A DNA stretch of 6,371 bases. It comes from JBHELQ01 sp046262995. GTDB lineage: Bacteria > Actinomycetota > Thermoleophilia > Solirubrobacterales > Thermoleophilaceae. Position numbers and translations under genes: made by a program. Shown one piece after another: positions 1-5,449 of this stretch. How positions within the stretch are numbered: the first letter of the stretch is position 1; each line of letters begins with the position of its first letter. The notes under the pieces were generated by a model. The model was not told the DNA's origin, made no database searches, and was given only the letters and a program-made list of their open reading frames with translations. The DNA is taken from assembly GCA_046262995.1 (NCBI GenBank), contig JBHELQ010000193.1, positions 1 through 6,371 on the forward strand, in the 5' to 3' direction.

Positions 1-116
1 AGGCGCTCCATGTAGCGCGGGATGAAGGCCGCCCGGAGATAGGACTCGACGGTGACGCGGCCGGTGAACTTGGGCCGGCGAATGGGGCGCGGTCGTGACG
101 AGGCAGAGCGATCCAT
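1..116 (-). CDS. Unrecognised protein, N-terminal 38 residues only
   Basis: An open minus-strand frame starts at an ATG (bases 116-114) and runs off the left edge. The visible N-terminus is basic and proline-rich for about 16 residues. It then becomes ordinary folded-looking sequence (FTGRVTVESYLRAAFIPRY). GC-rich third positions and balanced amino-acid composition favour real coding. The frame stays open upstream of the ATG, so a longer start cannot be excluded, but ATG 116 is the first good one. A TATCGT hexamer ends 8 bases before it, which would fit a short-leader or leaderless transcript. No Shine-Dalgarno sequence is visible. The gene is divergent from the HD-GYP gene, with about 105 bases between the two starts. 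I do not recognise the family and assign no function. Confidence 0.55.
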   Translation of the reverse strand, partial: MDRSASSRPRPIRRPKFTGRVTVESYLRAAFIPRYMER

Positions 117-187
117 GACGGGCAACGATAGGCCGACCGAAAACCCGCTGCATGCTGGGAATTTTCGTCCATTTGCACTAGTCACCG

Positions 188-214
188 TCAAGGGCCCCCG
201 GAAGCGGTCGATAA
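188..214 (+). promoter_or_regulatory. Putative sigma-28 (FliA/SigD/WhiG-type) promoter
   Basis: TCAA (188-191), a 15-base spacer, then GTCGATAA (207-214). The classical sigma-28 family consensus is TAAA-N15-GCCGATAA, so the match is 3/4 plus 7/8 with exact spacing. The expected transcription start lies at or next to the GTG at 222, implying a leaderless mRNA for the c-di-GMP gene. That agrees with the lack of a well-spaced ribosome binding site. It was found by eye and no background frequency was computed. Confidence 0.4.
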
Positions 215-221
215 CACTCAC

Positions 222-1439
222 GTGCGCGCGCGAAGGAAGGCCATCCAGGAAGTCGAGGAGCTCCGGCAGGAGCTGGCGACGGCCCGCGGCAGGATCGCGG
301 AGCTCGAGCGCCAGCTGACCGCCAGCCATGGCCGCGATCCGGTCACGGGCCTCCCGAGGCCGAAGTCCTTCGCGAGGCGGGTCGAGCACGAGATCGAGCG
401 CTCCCGCCGGTATGGGCACAAGCTCTCCGTCGCGGTCATGGACATCGACGGCTTCCGCACCATCAACGCGAGCCGCGGCCTGGGCGACGAGCTGCTCGCG
501 GCGGTCGGCAAGGCGCTCTCGGACGAGACTCGCACCACCGACTTCGTCGCCAGGACCGGGGGCGAGTTCCTCATCGGCCTTCCCGACACCGACGCCGCCG
601 AGGCAGTCAGGGCGTTCGAGCGCGTCCTGCTCGCACTTGAGGAGCTTCGGGTGGGACCGGTCGAGTGCGTCTCCGCATCCGTCGGTGTCGCCGAGTGGTC
701 GCGTGGGCTCACGCTCGACGACCTGCTCGAGACGGCAGCGGCCCGGATGCGCGCCGCCAAGGCCGCTGGTGGCGGGCGCGCCGAGGCTCGTGGCGACGCC
801 GCCGACAGAGGGGCCGAGTGGACAGGTCACGAGGAGGCCGTGGTGGGGCTGGCCGAGGCGCTTTCAGAGCGCGATCGCTACACGGGGGCGCATTCGGGGG
901 AGGTCCTCCACCTCGTGGAGAAGGTTGCCCGCGGACTGGCGCTGGACGAGCGGGAGATTCAGCGCATCCGCTACGCCGCGCTGCTCCACGACATCGGCAA
1001 GGTCGCGATACCGGACGACATCCTCAAGAACCCCAAGAAGCTCGACGAGCACGAGTTCGAGGTCATGAAGACGCACACGATCGTCGGCGAGCGCATCCTC
1101 CGGGCGATCCCCGGACTCGGACCGGTGGCCCGCATCGTCCGCCACGAGCACGAGCGCTTCGACGGCACCGGCTACCCCGACGGCCTCCGGGGCGAGCAGA
1201 TCCCGATGGGGTCCCGCATCATCCTCGCCTGCGACGCCTACCAGGCCATGACCACCGACCGGCCCTACCGCAAGGCGATGGAGCACGCCGAGGCCGTCCG
1301 CGAGCTGGGCAAGTACGCCGGCACGCAGTTCGACCCGCAGGTGACCGAGGTCCTGATCGGCACCCTCTACGGCCAGCGCCAGACAGGCGGGGACGGGGGG
1401 CCGGCTGCGGTCGGCGGGTCGGATCCCGTCGCGGCCTGA
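222..1439 (+). CDS. Degenerate GGDEF / HD-GYP domain c-di-GMP phosphodiesterase
   Basis: The 405-residue, probably cytoplasmic protein most likely hydrolyses cyclic di-GMP. Residues 8-35 form a short coiled coil. A GGDEF domain follows at about 39-180, opening with DPVTGLP (39-45) and DIDGF (74-78). Its active loop reads RTGGEF (111-116), one residue shorter than R-x-GGDEF, and the NDxxGHxxGD stretch is shortened to NASRGLGD (82-89). Diguanylate cyclase activity is therefore doubtful. The RxxD inhibitory-site motif is kept as RTTD (104-107). The HD-GYP domain (about 203-390) looks complete: H224, HDIGK (256-260), H285, HEHERFDGTGYP (308-319) and D338 are all at canonical places. There is no membrane segment and no receiver domain. 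The GTG at 222 is the only usual start codon between the upstream in-frame stop (129-131) and the domain. Family known, catalytic output inferred. Confidence 0.93.
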   Translation: MRARRKAIQEVEELRQELATARGRIAELERQLTASHGRDPVTGLPRPKSFARRVEHEIERSRRYGHKLSVAVMDIDGFRTINASRGLGDELLAAVGKALSDETRTTDFVARTGGEFLIGLPDTDAAEAVRAFERVLLALEELRVGPVECVSASVGVAEWSRGLTLDDLLETAAARMRAAKAAGGGRAEARGDAADRGAEWTGHEEAVVGLAEALSERDRYTGAHSGEVLHLVEKVARGLALDEREIQRIRYAALLHDIGKVAIPDDILKNPKKLDEHEFEVMKTHTIVGERILRAIPGLGPVARIVRHEHERFDGTGYPDGLRGEQIPMGSRIILACDAYQAMTTDRPYRKAMEHAEAVRELGKYAGTQFDPQVTEVLIGTLYGQRQTGGDGGPAAVGGSDPVAA

Positions 1440-1454
1440 AGCGGTTCCCCCGAG

Positions 1455-1483
1455 GCGCTCGCGGCGGGCCGGTCGCCGAGCGC
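1455..1483 (+). terminator. GC-rich hairpin after the HD-GYP gene
   Basis: GCGCT (1455-1459) pairs with AGCGC (1479-1483) and CGGCG (1462-1466) pairs with CGCCG (1474-1478). The stem has 10 base pairs with a two-base CG bulge and a 7-base loop. It starts 16 bases after the stop codon. No T-run follows, so it would be a GC-only terminator or a transcript-end stabiliser. Such hairpins are common in high-GC actinomycetes but are not proof of termination. Confidence 0.35.
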
Positions 1484-1500
1484 TGCAATTGCCTATGCAG

Positions 1501-1516
1501 TGTGACGGCCATCACA
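1501..1516. promoter_or_regulatory. CRP/FNR-family operator (perfect TGTGA-N6-TCACA)
   Basis: TGTGA (1501-1505), six bases CGGCCA, TCACA (1512-1516): both half-sites of the consensus cAMP-receptor-protein site match exactly. The centre (1508.5) lies about 41 bases before the start predicted from the TAGCCT box at 1537, which is class II activator geometry. Actinomycete CRP proteins use this same consensus, and CRP control of secreted cell-wall enzymes (rpfA) is known in Mycobacterium. Which regulator binds here is inferred. Confidence 0.6.
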
Positions 1517-1536
1517 TAAGCCGCTCACGAACGCCC

Positions 1537-1542
1537 TAGCCT
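1537..1542 (+). promoter_or_regulatory. Probable -10 element of the riboswitch/RlpA promoter
   Basis: TAGCCT matches TAnnnT. It predicts transcription starting near 1549, just at the 5' end of the riboswitch. The region 17-18 bases upstream (ACATAA/CACATA) is a poor -35 and overlaps the CRP-type site, as expected for an activator-dependent promoter. Assigned by eye from position and context. Confidence 0.4.
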
Positions 1543-1550
1543 GCGAGCGG

Positions 1551-1712
1551 TAAATCGATCGGCTTAGCCGAGCCGGCGCCTTCCATGGCGTCGGGCGGGG
1601 GACCCACTGGCCGCGACATCGCGGCGGGGGCGAATCCGCGGGTGATCCCGCGGTAGCGCTTTTAGAAGCGCGAGCCCGTCAGCTAACTCCGTAGGCACGG
1701 GCCGGAAGGGGT
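1551..1712 (+). promoter_or_regulatory. c-di-AMP riboswitch (ydaO/yuaA family)
   Basis: The leader carries the conserved ydaO blocks in order: AAATCGATCGGCTTAGCCGA near the 5' end, GGGGGACCCA (1597-1606), GGGGCGAAT (1627-1635), and CCCGTCAGCTAAC followed by CCGTAGGC (1675-1696), then GGAAGGGG (1704-1711). Three helices are plain. CCGCGGG pairs with CCCGCGG (1636-1642/1647-1653). GCGCTT pairs with AAGCGC (1656-1661/1666-1671). CCCGT pairs with ACGGG (1675-1679/1697-1701). Riboswitches of this class bind cyclic di-AMP and usually switch expression off when it is abundant. In actinomycetes they often precede cell-wall hydrolase genes. The terminal GGAAGGGG ends 10 bases before the GTG of the next gene, so it may double as its ribosome binding site and couple ligand binding to translation. 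An upstream CCTTCC (1579-1584) is complementary to GGAAGG, a possible alternative pairing. The 5' boundary is approximate. Confidence 0.9.
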
Positions 1713-1721
1713 GTACGTCGC

Positions 1722-2639
1722 GTGAAGATGCGCTTGAACGCGCGCGACGGCCGGCTGCGTGCGGCCGTCGTAGCAGCGTGCTTGATGACCACTGGAACCG
1801 CCTATGCGGCCTCGACGCCGCCCGCCCAGGAGTCCGCGGATAGCGGCGTGACAATGTCCGGCGCCGGGGCGGTCCGCAAGGTCCGCTTCGGCCAGCGGAT
1901 CGAGCTTCGCGGCCGGGCGTCCGCCGCGCAAGACGTCCGTCTCGAGCAGGCTCCCGCCGGCGGTGGCTGGCGGCCCGTGGCGACCGACCGGGCCGCCGCG
2001 GACGGCTCGTACAGGTTCCCCGTGCGCGCGCGTGTGTCGGGTGCGTACCGCGCCGTGGCCGGGAGCCACGCCTCGCTTGCGCATCGCCTGAAGGTCGTCG
2101 CGCGCCTCTCCGGCAAGGCGAGCCGCAACGTCAAGATCGGCCGCTCGGTGCGCGTCCGGGGCGTCCTGAAGCCGGGCCTGCGCGGGCGCAGCGTCCGCCT
2201 TCAGCTCCGCACGCGCGGCGGCTGGAAGACGGTCGACCGGGCTCGGACCGGCCGAGGCGGGCGCTTCCGCGCGGCATGGCGAGCCTCGCGGGCAGGCGGC
2301 TATCGCCTGCGCGTGAGGTTCCAGGGCGATCGACGGAACGTCGCGGTCAGCCGGGTGCTGCGTGGCCGGGCCTACGTCTACCGGCCGGCAGGCGCGTCGT
2401 GGTACGGACTGGGCGGCCGCACGGCGTGCGGCTACACGATGAACGGGTCGATCAAGGGCGTGGCGCACCGCTCGCTGCCCTGCGGCACCCGCGTGCGCTT
2501 CTGGTACCGCGGGCACACGGTCGTGGCGAAGGTGATCGACCGCGGGCCGTTTGTGGGCGGTCGGGCGTGGGACCTCACGCCGGCGACGAAGCGGGCGCTC
2601 GGCTTCGGCTCGACCGGGACGGTGTGGTCGACGCACTAG
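1722..2639 (+). CDS. Secreted RlpA-like double-psi beta-barrel protein
   Basis: A 305-residue exported protein. It has a signal peptide (basic n-region, hydrophobic 14-26, likely cleavage after AYA at 27-29). Two related beta-sandwich repeats follow at about 51-128 and 131-218, each with the pattern 'V-x-x-G-x-x-V-x-[LV]-R-G … GGW … GGY/GAY'. A C-terminal RlpA-like double-psi beta-barrel covers about 223-305. Recognisable family residues are SWYG (226-229), AHRSLPCGT (248-256), the DRGPF loop with D273, and WDLTPA (283-288). C236 and C254 could form a disulphide. Gram-negative RlpA is a lytic transglycosylase acting on naked glycan. For actinomycete relatives a peptidoglycan-acting role is inferred, and the catalytic chemistry is not certain. 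GTG 1722 is preferred because GGAAGGGG lies 10 bases upstream; ATG 1728 would be 16 bases away. Control is by the c-di-AMP riboswitch and probably CRP. The following amidase may be co-transcribed, since no convincing terminator lies in between. Confidence 0.88.
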   Translation: MKMRLNARDGRLRAAVVAACLMTTGTAYAASTPPAQESADSGVTMSGAGAVRKVRFGQRIELRGRASAAQDVRLEQAPAGGGWRPVATDRAAADGSYRFPVRARVSGAYRAVAGSHASLAHRLKVVARLSGKASRNVKIGRSVRVRGVLKPGLRGRSVRLQLRTRGGWKTVDRARTGRGGRFRAAWRASRAGGYRLRVRFQGDRRNVAVSRVLRGRAYVYRPAGASWYGLGGRTACGYTMNGSIKGVAHRSLPCGTRVRFWYRGHTVVAKVIDRGPFVGGRAWDLTPATKRALGFGSTGTVWSTH

Positions 2640-2706
2640 GTCGCCGCTAACCGCCGTCGCGCAGCCGGACCAGCCCGCGCCGATCGGCGAAGGCTAGTCT
2701 CGGCCT

Positions 2707-2949
2707 ATCGGGGCCCGATGCCTATGGCTGGTTGTCCTGGCCGCACTGACTTGTTCAGGGTGCGGCTCGAACACCACGCCCGCCAAGCAGTCGAAGTCTC
2801 AGAAGGAAACTCGGCTCGGCACCGCCCCGATAAAACCGCCTGCCCGTCCGCGACACCCGAAAGCACCGCCCACGGCGGGCCAAGCTGCAGAGGTTCGTCC
2901 TCCGATCAAGTCGTGGCCAATTCCCTATCCGGCTAGACGCAAGCAGGAA
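2707..2949 (+). other. In-frame lipoprotein leader and proline-rich linker of the amidase, no standard start codon
   Basis: The amidase frame stays open upstream of ATG 2950 to a TAG at 2695-2697. It encodes RCLWLVVLAALTCSGCGS, a typical lipoprotein signal (basic residue, hydrophobic core, then SGC with the acylated Cys at 2761-2763). A roughly 50-residue Lys/Pro-rich linker follows, of the kind that tethers envelope enzymes. No ATG, GTG or TTG occurs in this frame. The possible starts are ATC at 2707 (13 bases after an AAGG) or CTG at 2728. An ATG sits at 2718 in the next frame: it is followed by CCTATGG, and deleting one C would give ATG-CTA-TGG and restore the leader. Either a rare start, a frameshift mutation or a one-base sequence error explains this. 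Coding status is supported by amino-acid pattern only. Confidence 0.6.
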
Positions 2950-3465
2950 ATGGCCGCCTACTCACGGCGCCACTACGGCCGGTCGACGTATCGCCTGAGC
3001 AATCCGAAGGTGATCGTCGAGCACTACACCGAAACCACCACCGCTCAAGTCGCCTACAACACCTTCGCGGCGGACACTCCGGACACGGAGCTCCACGAGC
3101 TGCCCAACGTCTGCGCGCACTTCCTCGTCGACAAGGACGGGACGATCTACGAACCCGTCCCGCTCTCCCTCATGTGCCGGCACACCGTCGGCCTCAACTA
3201 CACGGCCGTCGGGATCGAGAACGTGGGCACAAGCGATACCGAGATCCTGGGCAACCCGCGTCAGCTCGGAGCATCCCTACGGCTGACCCGTTGGCTTCGC
3301 TGCAAGTTCGGGATCGAGGTCTCGAACGTCATCGGCCACAACGAGAGCCTGTCGTCGCCCTATCACCACGAATTGATCCCGGCGCTTCGGAGTCAGACCC
3401 ACGGGGACTGGACAAGGCCGCACATGGACGTCTACCGGAGCCGGTTGCGAGCCCTTCGCTGCTAG
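2950..3465 (+). CDS. N-acetylmuramoyl-L-alanine amidase (Amidase_2/AmpD-like)
   Basis: A zinc amidase that should cut between N-acetylmuramic acid and L-alanine of peptidoglycan, outside the membrane. Numbering from ATG 2950 (171 residues), probable zinc ligands are H25 in VEHYTE, H130 in IGHNES, and H139 or H140 in SPYHHE. E90 in VGIENVG matches the catalytic glutamate position of AmpD-type enzymes. CAHFLVDKDGTIY (55-67) and MCRHTVGLN (75-83) are typical family stretches. ATG 2950 is the first standard start codon, but it is probably not the native one: an AGGA lies only one base before it, and a lipoprotein leader and linker lie upstream in the same frame. With that leader the protein would be about 252 residues and membrane-anchored. 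Starting at 2950 it would have no export signal. It lies on the same strand behind the RlpA-like gene, so it may share its riboswitch and CRP control. Confidence 0.88.
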   Translation: MAAYSRRHYGRSTYRLSNPKVIVEHYTETTTAQVAYNTFAADTPDTELHELPNVCAHFLVDKDGTIYEPVPLSLMCRHTVGLNYTAVGIENVGTSDTEILGNPRQLGASLRLTRWLRCKFGIEVSNVIGHNESLSSPYHHELIPALRSQTHGDWTRPHMDVYRSRLRALRC

Positions 3466-3510
3466 AGGCCTCGCCCAGAATCACACTGGCGCCGACGGGG
3501 GCAACTGTCT

Positions 3511-3516
3511 TAGCAT
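3511..3516 (+). promoter_or_regulatory. Possible -10 box giving a leaderless mRNA
   Basis: TAGCAT fits the TAnnnT pattern. It ends 6 bases before ATG 3523, so transcription would begin at or next to the start codon. No ribosome binding site is visible, which agrees with a leaderless message. No good -35 is seen. Confidence 0.3.
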
Positions 3517-3522
3517 CGCTCC

Positions 3523-4062
3523 ATGTCCGGCGCTCTCCGCTGCTGCTGCGCACTCGCTCTCGTCGCGTCTGCCCTGCTCCCGGTTGCCGGCTGCGGTGGT
3601 TCAGACAAGAGCGCCAATGAGCTGAAGCGCGAGAACGAGATCAAGCAGGCGCGCCAGCAGGGTGCGCAAGCGGAGAAGCTTCGCCAGCTTCAGCGTGAGC
3701 TGCGCCAGCAAAAGGGGAATTCAGGGTCCGGCCAAGGCGGGTCGACTGGGTCCACCGGCAACAACGGGCCAGTGGCCTTCAAGGGCTGCGATCCCAACGT
3801 CTCGGTGAACGCGGCCTCGACTACCTGCCCGTTCGGTGAGAACGTCTTTTACGAGTATTGGAAGAGCGGCAGAGCGGGCAGCATCACGGTCTACAGCCCG
3901 AGCACTCGGCAGACTTACCTCGCGAGCTGTACCCAGACCGGCGGTGAGGTTCTATGCGCGACCGCCCAGGGCGCCGGCGTCAGGTTCTCGTCAGCTTCTG
4001 TGGACGCGTACACCCAGGGCCAGGCCGACCGGTATGCCGCTACCCACGACCTCGGCCCCTGA
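3523..4062 (+). CDS. Small coiled-coil lipoprotein with a Cys-containing C-terminal domain
   Basis: A 179-residue predicted lipoprotein. The signal peptide ends in the lipobox VAGC (21-24), so C24 would be lipidated and the protein held on the outer face of the membrane. Residues about 31-66 are Lys/Arg/Glu/Gln-rich with heptad-like leucines, probably a coiled coil. A Gly/Ser/Thr linker follows (67-84). The C-terminal domain (about 86-175) has four cysteines in FKGCDPN, TTCPFGENVFYEYW, LASCTQ and VLCATA, likely two disulphides, and ends in DAYTQGQADRYAATHDLG. I have the impression that this domain recurs in secreted or membrane proteins of related actinomycetes, but I know no function for it. 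The gene follows the amidase by 57 bases but may have its own promoter. Its envelope location matches the neighbouring cell-wall enzymes; a direct partnership is speculative. Confidence 0.82.
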   Translation: MSGALRCCCALALVASALLPVAGCGGSDKSANELKRENEIKQARQQGAQAEKLRQLQRELRQQKGNSGSGQGGSTGSTGNNGPVAFKGCDPNVSVNAASTTCPFGENVFYEYWKSGRAGSITVYSPSTRQTYLASCTQTGGEVLCATAQGAGVRFSSASVDAYTQGQADRYAATHDLGP

Positions 4063-4130
4063 CGTAGACGCACTGGGCCCAAACACGGTCATCTGATGCC
4101 GAGAGTTCTTCGCCTGCACGCAGTTCTGCT

Positions 4131-5087
4131 TCAAGGGGCCCCGACCCGGGAGCTGGTTGTCGGCCGGGCGGTTCCGAGCGTAACGCGCGACATCGCCTCG
4201 ACGAGCTCGTCTGGCGATGGCTTCGTCAGGTAGCCCTCGGTCGTCTGGATCGAGACATGGCCGAGCAGCGCCTGGGCAGCGTGCAGGCCGGCGAGCCGGG
4301 TGACGCGGTCGGCGAACGCGTGGCGGAGCTGGTGAGGGTGAACGTCGGTACCTATGCCGGCGCGCCGACCGATGCGGCGCACCGCGCGCCAGATCGTCTT
4401 CCGGTCGCAGGGTCGCTCGGGATGCTCGACCGGGATGAGTGCGCGGTCTCCCTGAACCCAGCGGGTCGCCGGCAGCACGTAGTGGTCGCCCTCGGTCGTC
4501 TCCCGGATCTCGCGCACGATCGGCTCCAGGTCGACCATCACAGGGACCCAGCGCTCGCGGCTGCCCTTCGCCATCTCCGCCGAGATCAGGATCCAGCCGG
4601 CACGCGCGCAGTGCAGGCCTTGCAGGAGGCGCAGCTCGCTGCAGCGCAGCCCGGCGCAAGCTCCCAGGTAGGCGATCCGCCGTTCCGTACGGCCGGTCGC
4701 CGCCGCGAGGAAAGCCCGGGTCTCATCCAGGGTCAGCCGCCGGACCCGCGGCGCCCGCCCGCGCGGCGCGCGGATTTGGCGAGCGGGGTTGTCCGCCCGC
4801 AGCCCCTCCTCCACCATCCAGTCGTAGAAGGAGACCAGCATGGAGCGCTTGCGCCGCTGGGTGTTCGGGTGGCTCCAACGCCGGAGCGTGGCCTTCACGT
4901 CTTGGCGGGTTGTCTGCCCCGGGTCGGCGCTCTCCGAGTCCTCGGCGTGCTTTCGGACCGTTCTCCGGTACTCGGCCGCGGAGCGGTTGGTCGTCAGGCG
5001 ACCGAGAGCGCGCATGTCGTCGAGGTAGAGCTGGGTGGCGCTCTCGAAGCTGAGGGCGCCGGGAGGGGAGGGCGCCCCCGTCGTCAC
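4131..5087 (-). CDS. Tyrosine recombinase / phage-type integrase
   Basis: A 318-residue site-specific recombinase. The N-terminal SAM-like core-binding domain covers about 13-105. The catalytic domain (about 115-300) has the whole active-site set: R147 in GLRCSEL, K173 in AKGSRERW, H251 and R254 in HQLRHAF, H276 in LLGHVSIQTTEGY, and the nucleophile Y285 nine residues after H276. It should cut and rejoin DNA through a 3'-phosphotyrosine link. The length and lack of a long arm-binding domain resemble XerC/D-type and small-element integrases. The start is GTG at 5087; no good ribosome binding site precedes it. It converges on the coiled-coil lipoprotein gene and lies downstream of the DUF2442 fragment on the same strand. 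No attachment site or tRNA gene is recognisable nearby, so its element is not delimited. It looks intact, not decayed. Confidence 0.92.
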   Translation of the reverse strand: MTTGAPSPPGALSFESATQLYLDDMRALGRLTTNRSAAEYRRTVRKHAEDSESADPGQTTRQDVKATLRRWSHPNTQRRKRSMLVSFYDWMVEEGLRADNPARQIRAPRGRAPRVRRLTLDETRAFLAAATGRTERRIAYLGACAGLRCSELRLLQGLHCARAGWILISAEMAKGSRERWVPVMVDLEPIVREIRETTEGDHYVLPATRWVQGDRALIPVEHPERPCDRKTIWRAVRRIGRRAGIGTDVHPHQLRHAFADRVTRLAGLHAAQALLGHVSIQTTEGYLTKPSPDELVEAMSRVTLGTARPTTSSRVGAP

Positions 5088-5169
5088 GTAAGCCCAAGGT
5101 GCTGGAGACCTCGGCTCGCCCCCACCCGAACTCGACTATGAGACCGAGCTATCCAGGGCGCAGCCTTGA

Positions 5170-5439
5170 CTAGCTCCGCGAAGCAGTGGACGTGCCGTCG
5201 TGCCCTCGTAGCGCCCACACGTGGAGCGTTTCTGGCGCCACGTCAGCGCCATTCGGCCACACGACGGTGCCAAGCTCGTCATCGAGCCGCACGCGACTGA
5301 AGTACTCGGGATCGCGCAGTGGGGCGAACACGCCGCGCCACTCCCAATCGGATGCGTCGATCTCGCCTGCCCGCCCGCCCTCAAGGCTGCTAGGGCCGCC
5401 GGTTTCAGTCCCAGTTGGTCGTGGGTTTGGTGGTAGCAT
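5170..5439 (-). CDS. DUF2442-family protein, N-terminal strand replaced or lost
   Basis: An 89-residue frame from ATG 5439. Residues 19-75 or so match the DUF2442 pattern well: GGRAGEID, WRGVFAPLRDPEYF, and the signature GTVVWPNGADVAPETL. The usual first strand of the domain (V-x-x-x-x-GYxLxVxFxDG) is missing. In its place are about 18 proline- and glycine-rich residues that look like chance translation of the divergent antitoxin promoter. The ATG itself lies inside that promoter. I therefore think this is a 5'-truncated remnant, possibly not translated. DUF2442 proteins are often encoded beside DUF4160 proteins as a proposed toxin-antitoxin pair, and no DUF4160 gene is seen here. It is followed at 82 bases by the integrase on the same strand. 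Confidence 0.55.
   Translation of the reverse strand: MLPPNPRPTGTETGGPSSLEGGRAGEIDASDWEWRGVFAPLRDPEYFSRVRLDDELGTVVWPNGADVAPETLHVWALRGHDGTSTASRS
5415..5433 (+). repeat. Left copy of a 19-base direct repeat bracketing the toxin-antitoxin pair
   Basis: TTGGTCGTGGGTTTGGTGG. It matches 17 of 19 bases at 6129-6147 in the same orientation, with an 11-base identical core CGTGGGTTTGG at 5420-5430. It sits 14 bases before the antitoxin ATG, inside the promoter region. Confidence 0.6.
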
Positions 5440-5449
5440 GTGGTCACAT
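5434..5449 (+). promoter_or_regulatory. Putative -10 box and autoregulatory operator of the toxin-antitoxin operon
   Basis: TAGCAT (5434-5439) is a plausible -10 element. It overlaps an imperfect palindrome ATGTG-GT-CACAT (5438-5449) that runs into the antitoxin ATG. Phd/YefM antitoxins repress their own promoter by binding palindromes at this position, so this is the best operator candidate. The predicted start is only a few bases before the ATG, a nearly leaderless message. Confidence 0.4.

Noticed and set aside
665..1519. A 284-codon Arg-rich frame inside the HD-GYP gene
   Set aside because: Its composition (Arg/Gly/Pro-rich, no motif) is typical of an off-frame reading of GC-rich DNA, and the overlapping frame holds the full HD-GYP signature.
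2679..2719. GCCGATCGGC (2679-2688) and ATCGGG-G-CCCGAT (2707-2719) as a terminator between the RlpA-like and amidase genes
   Set aside because: The first is a short palindrome with no loop and the second has a one-base loop. Neither is followed by T residues, so co-transcription remains possible.
2718..2936. A 72-codon plus-strand frame from ATG 2718
   Set aside because: It overlaps the amidase leader in another frame. The leader frame encodes a clear lipoprotein signal and linker, while this frame has no recognisable feature.
4063..4130. Attachment site or tRNA gene next to the integrase
   Set aside because: No cloverleaf-like arms or repeated core could be seen in the gap or in 5088-5169.
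4257..5141. A 294-codon plus-strand frame antisense to the integrase
   Set aside because: The minus strand carries a complete tyrosine-recombinase active site. The long antisense frame is a usual by-product of GC-rich codon use.
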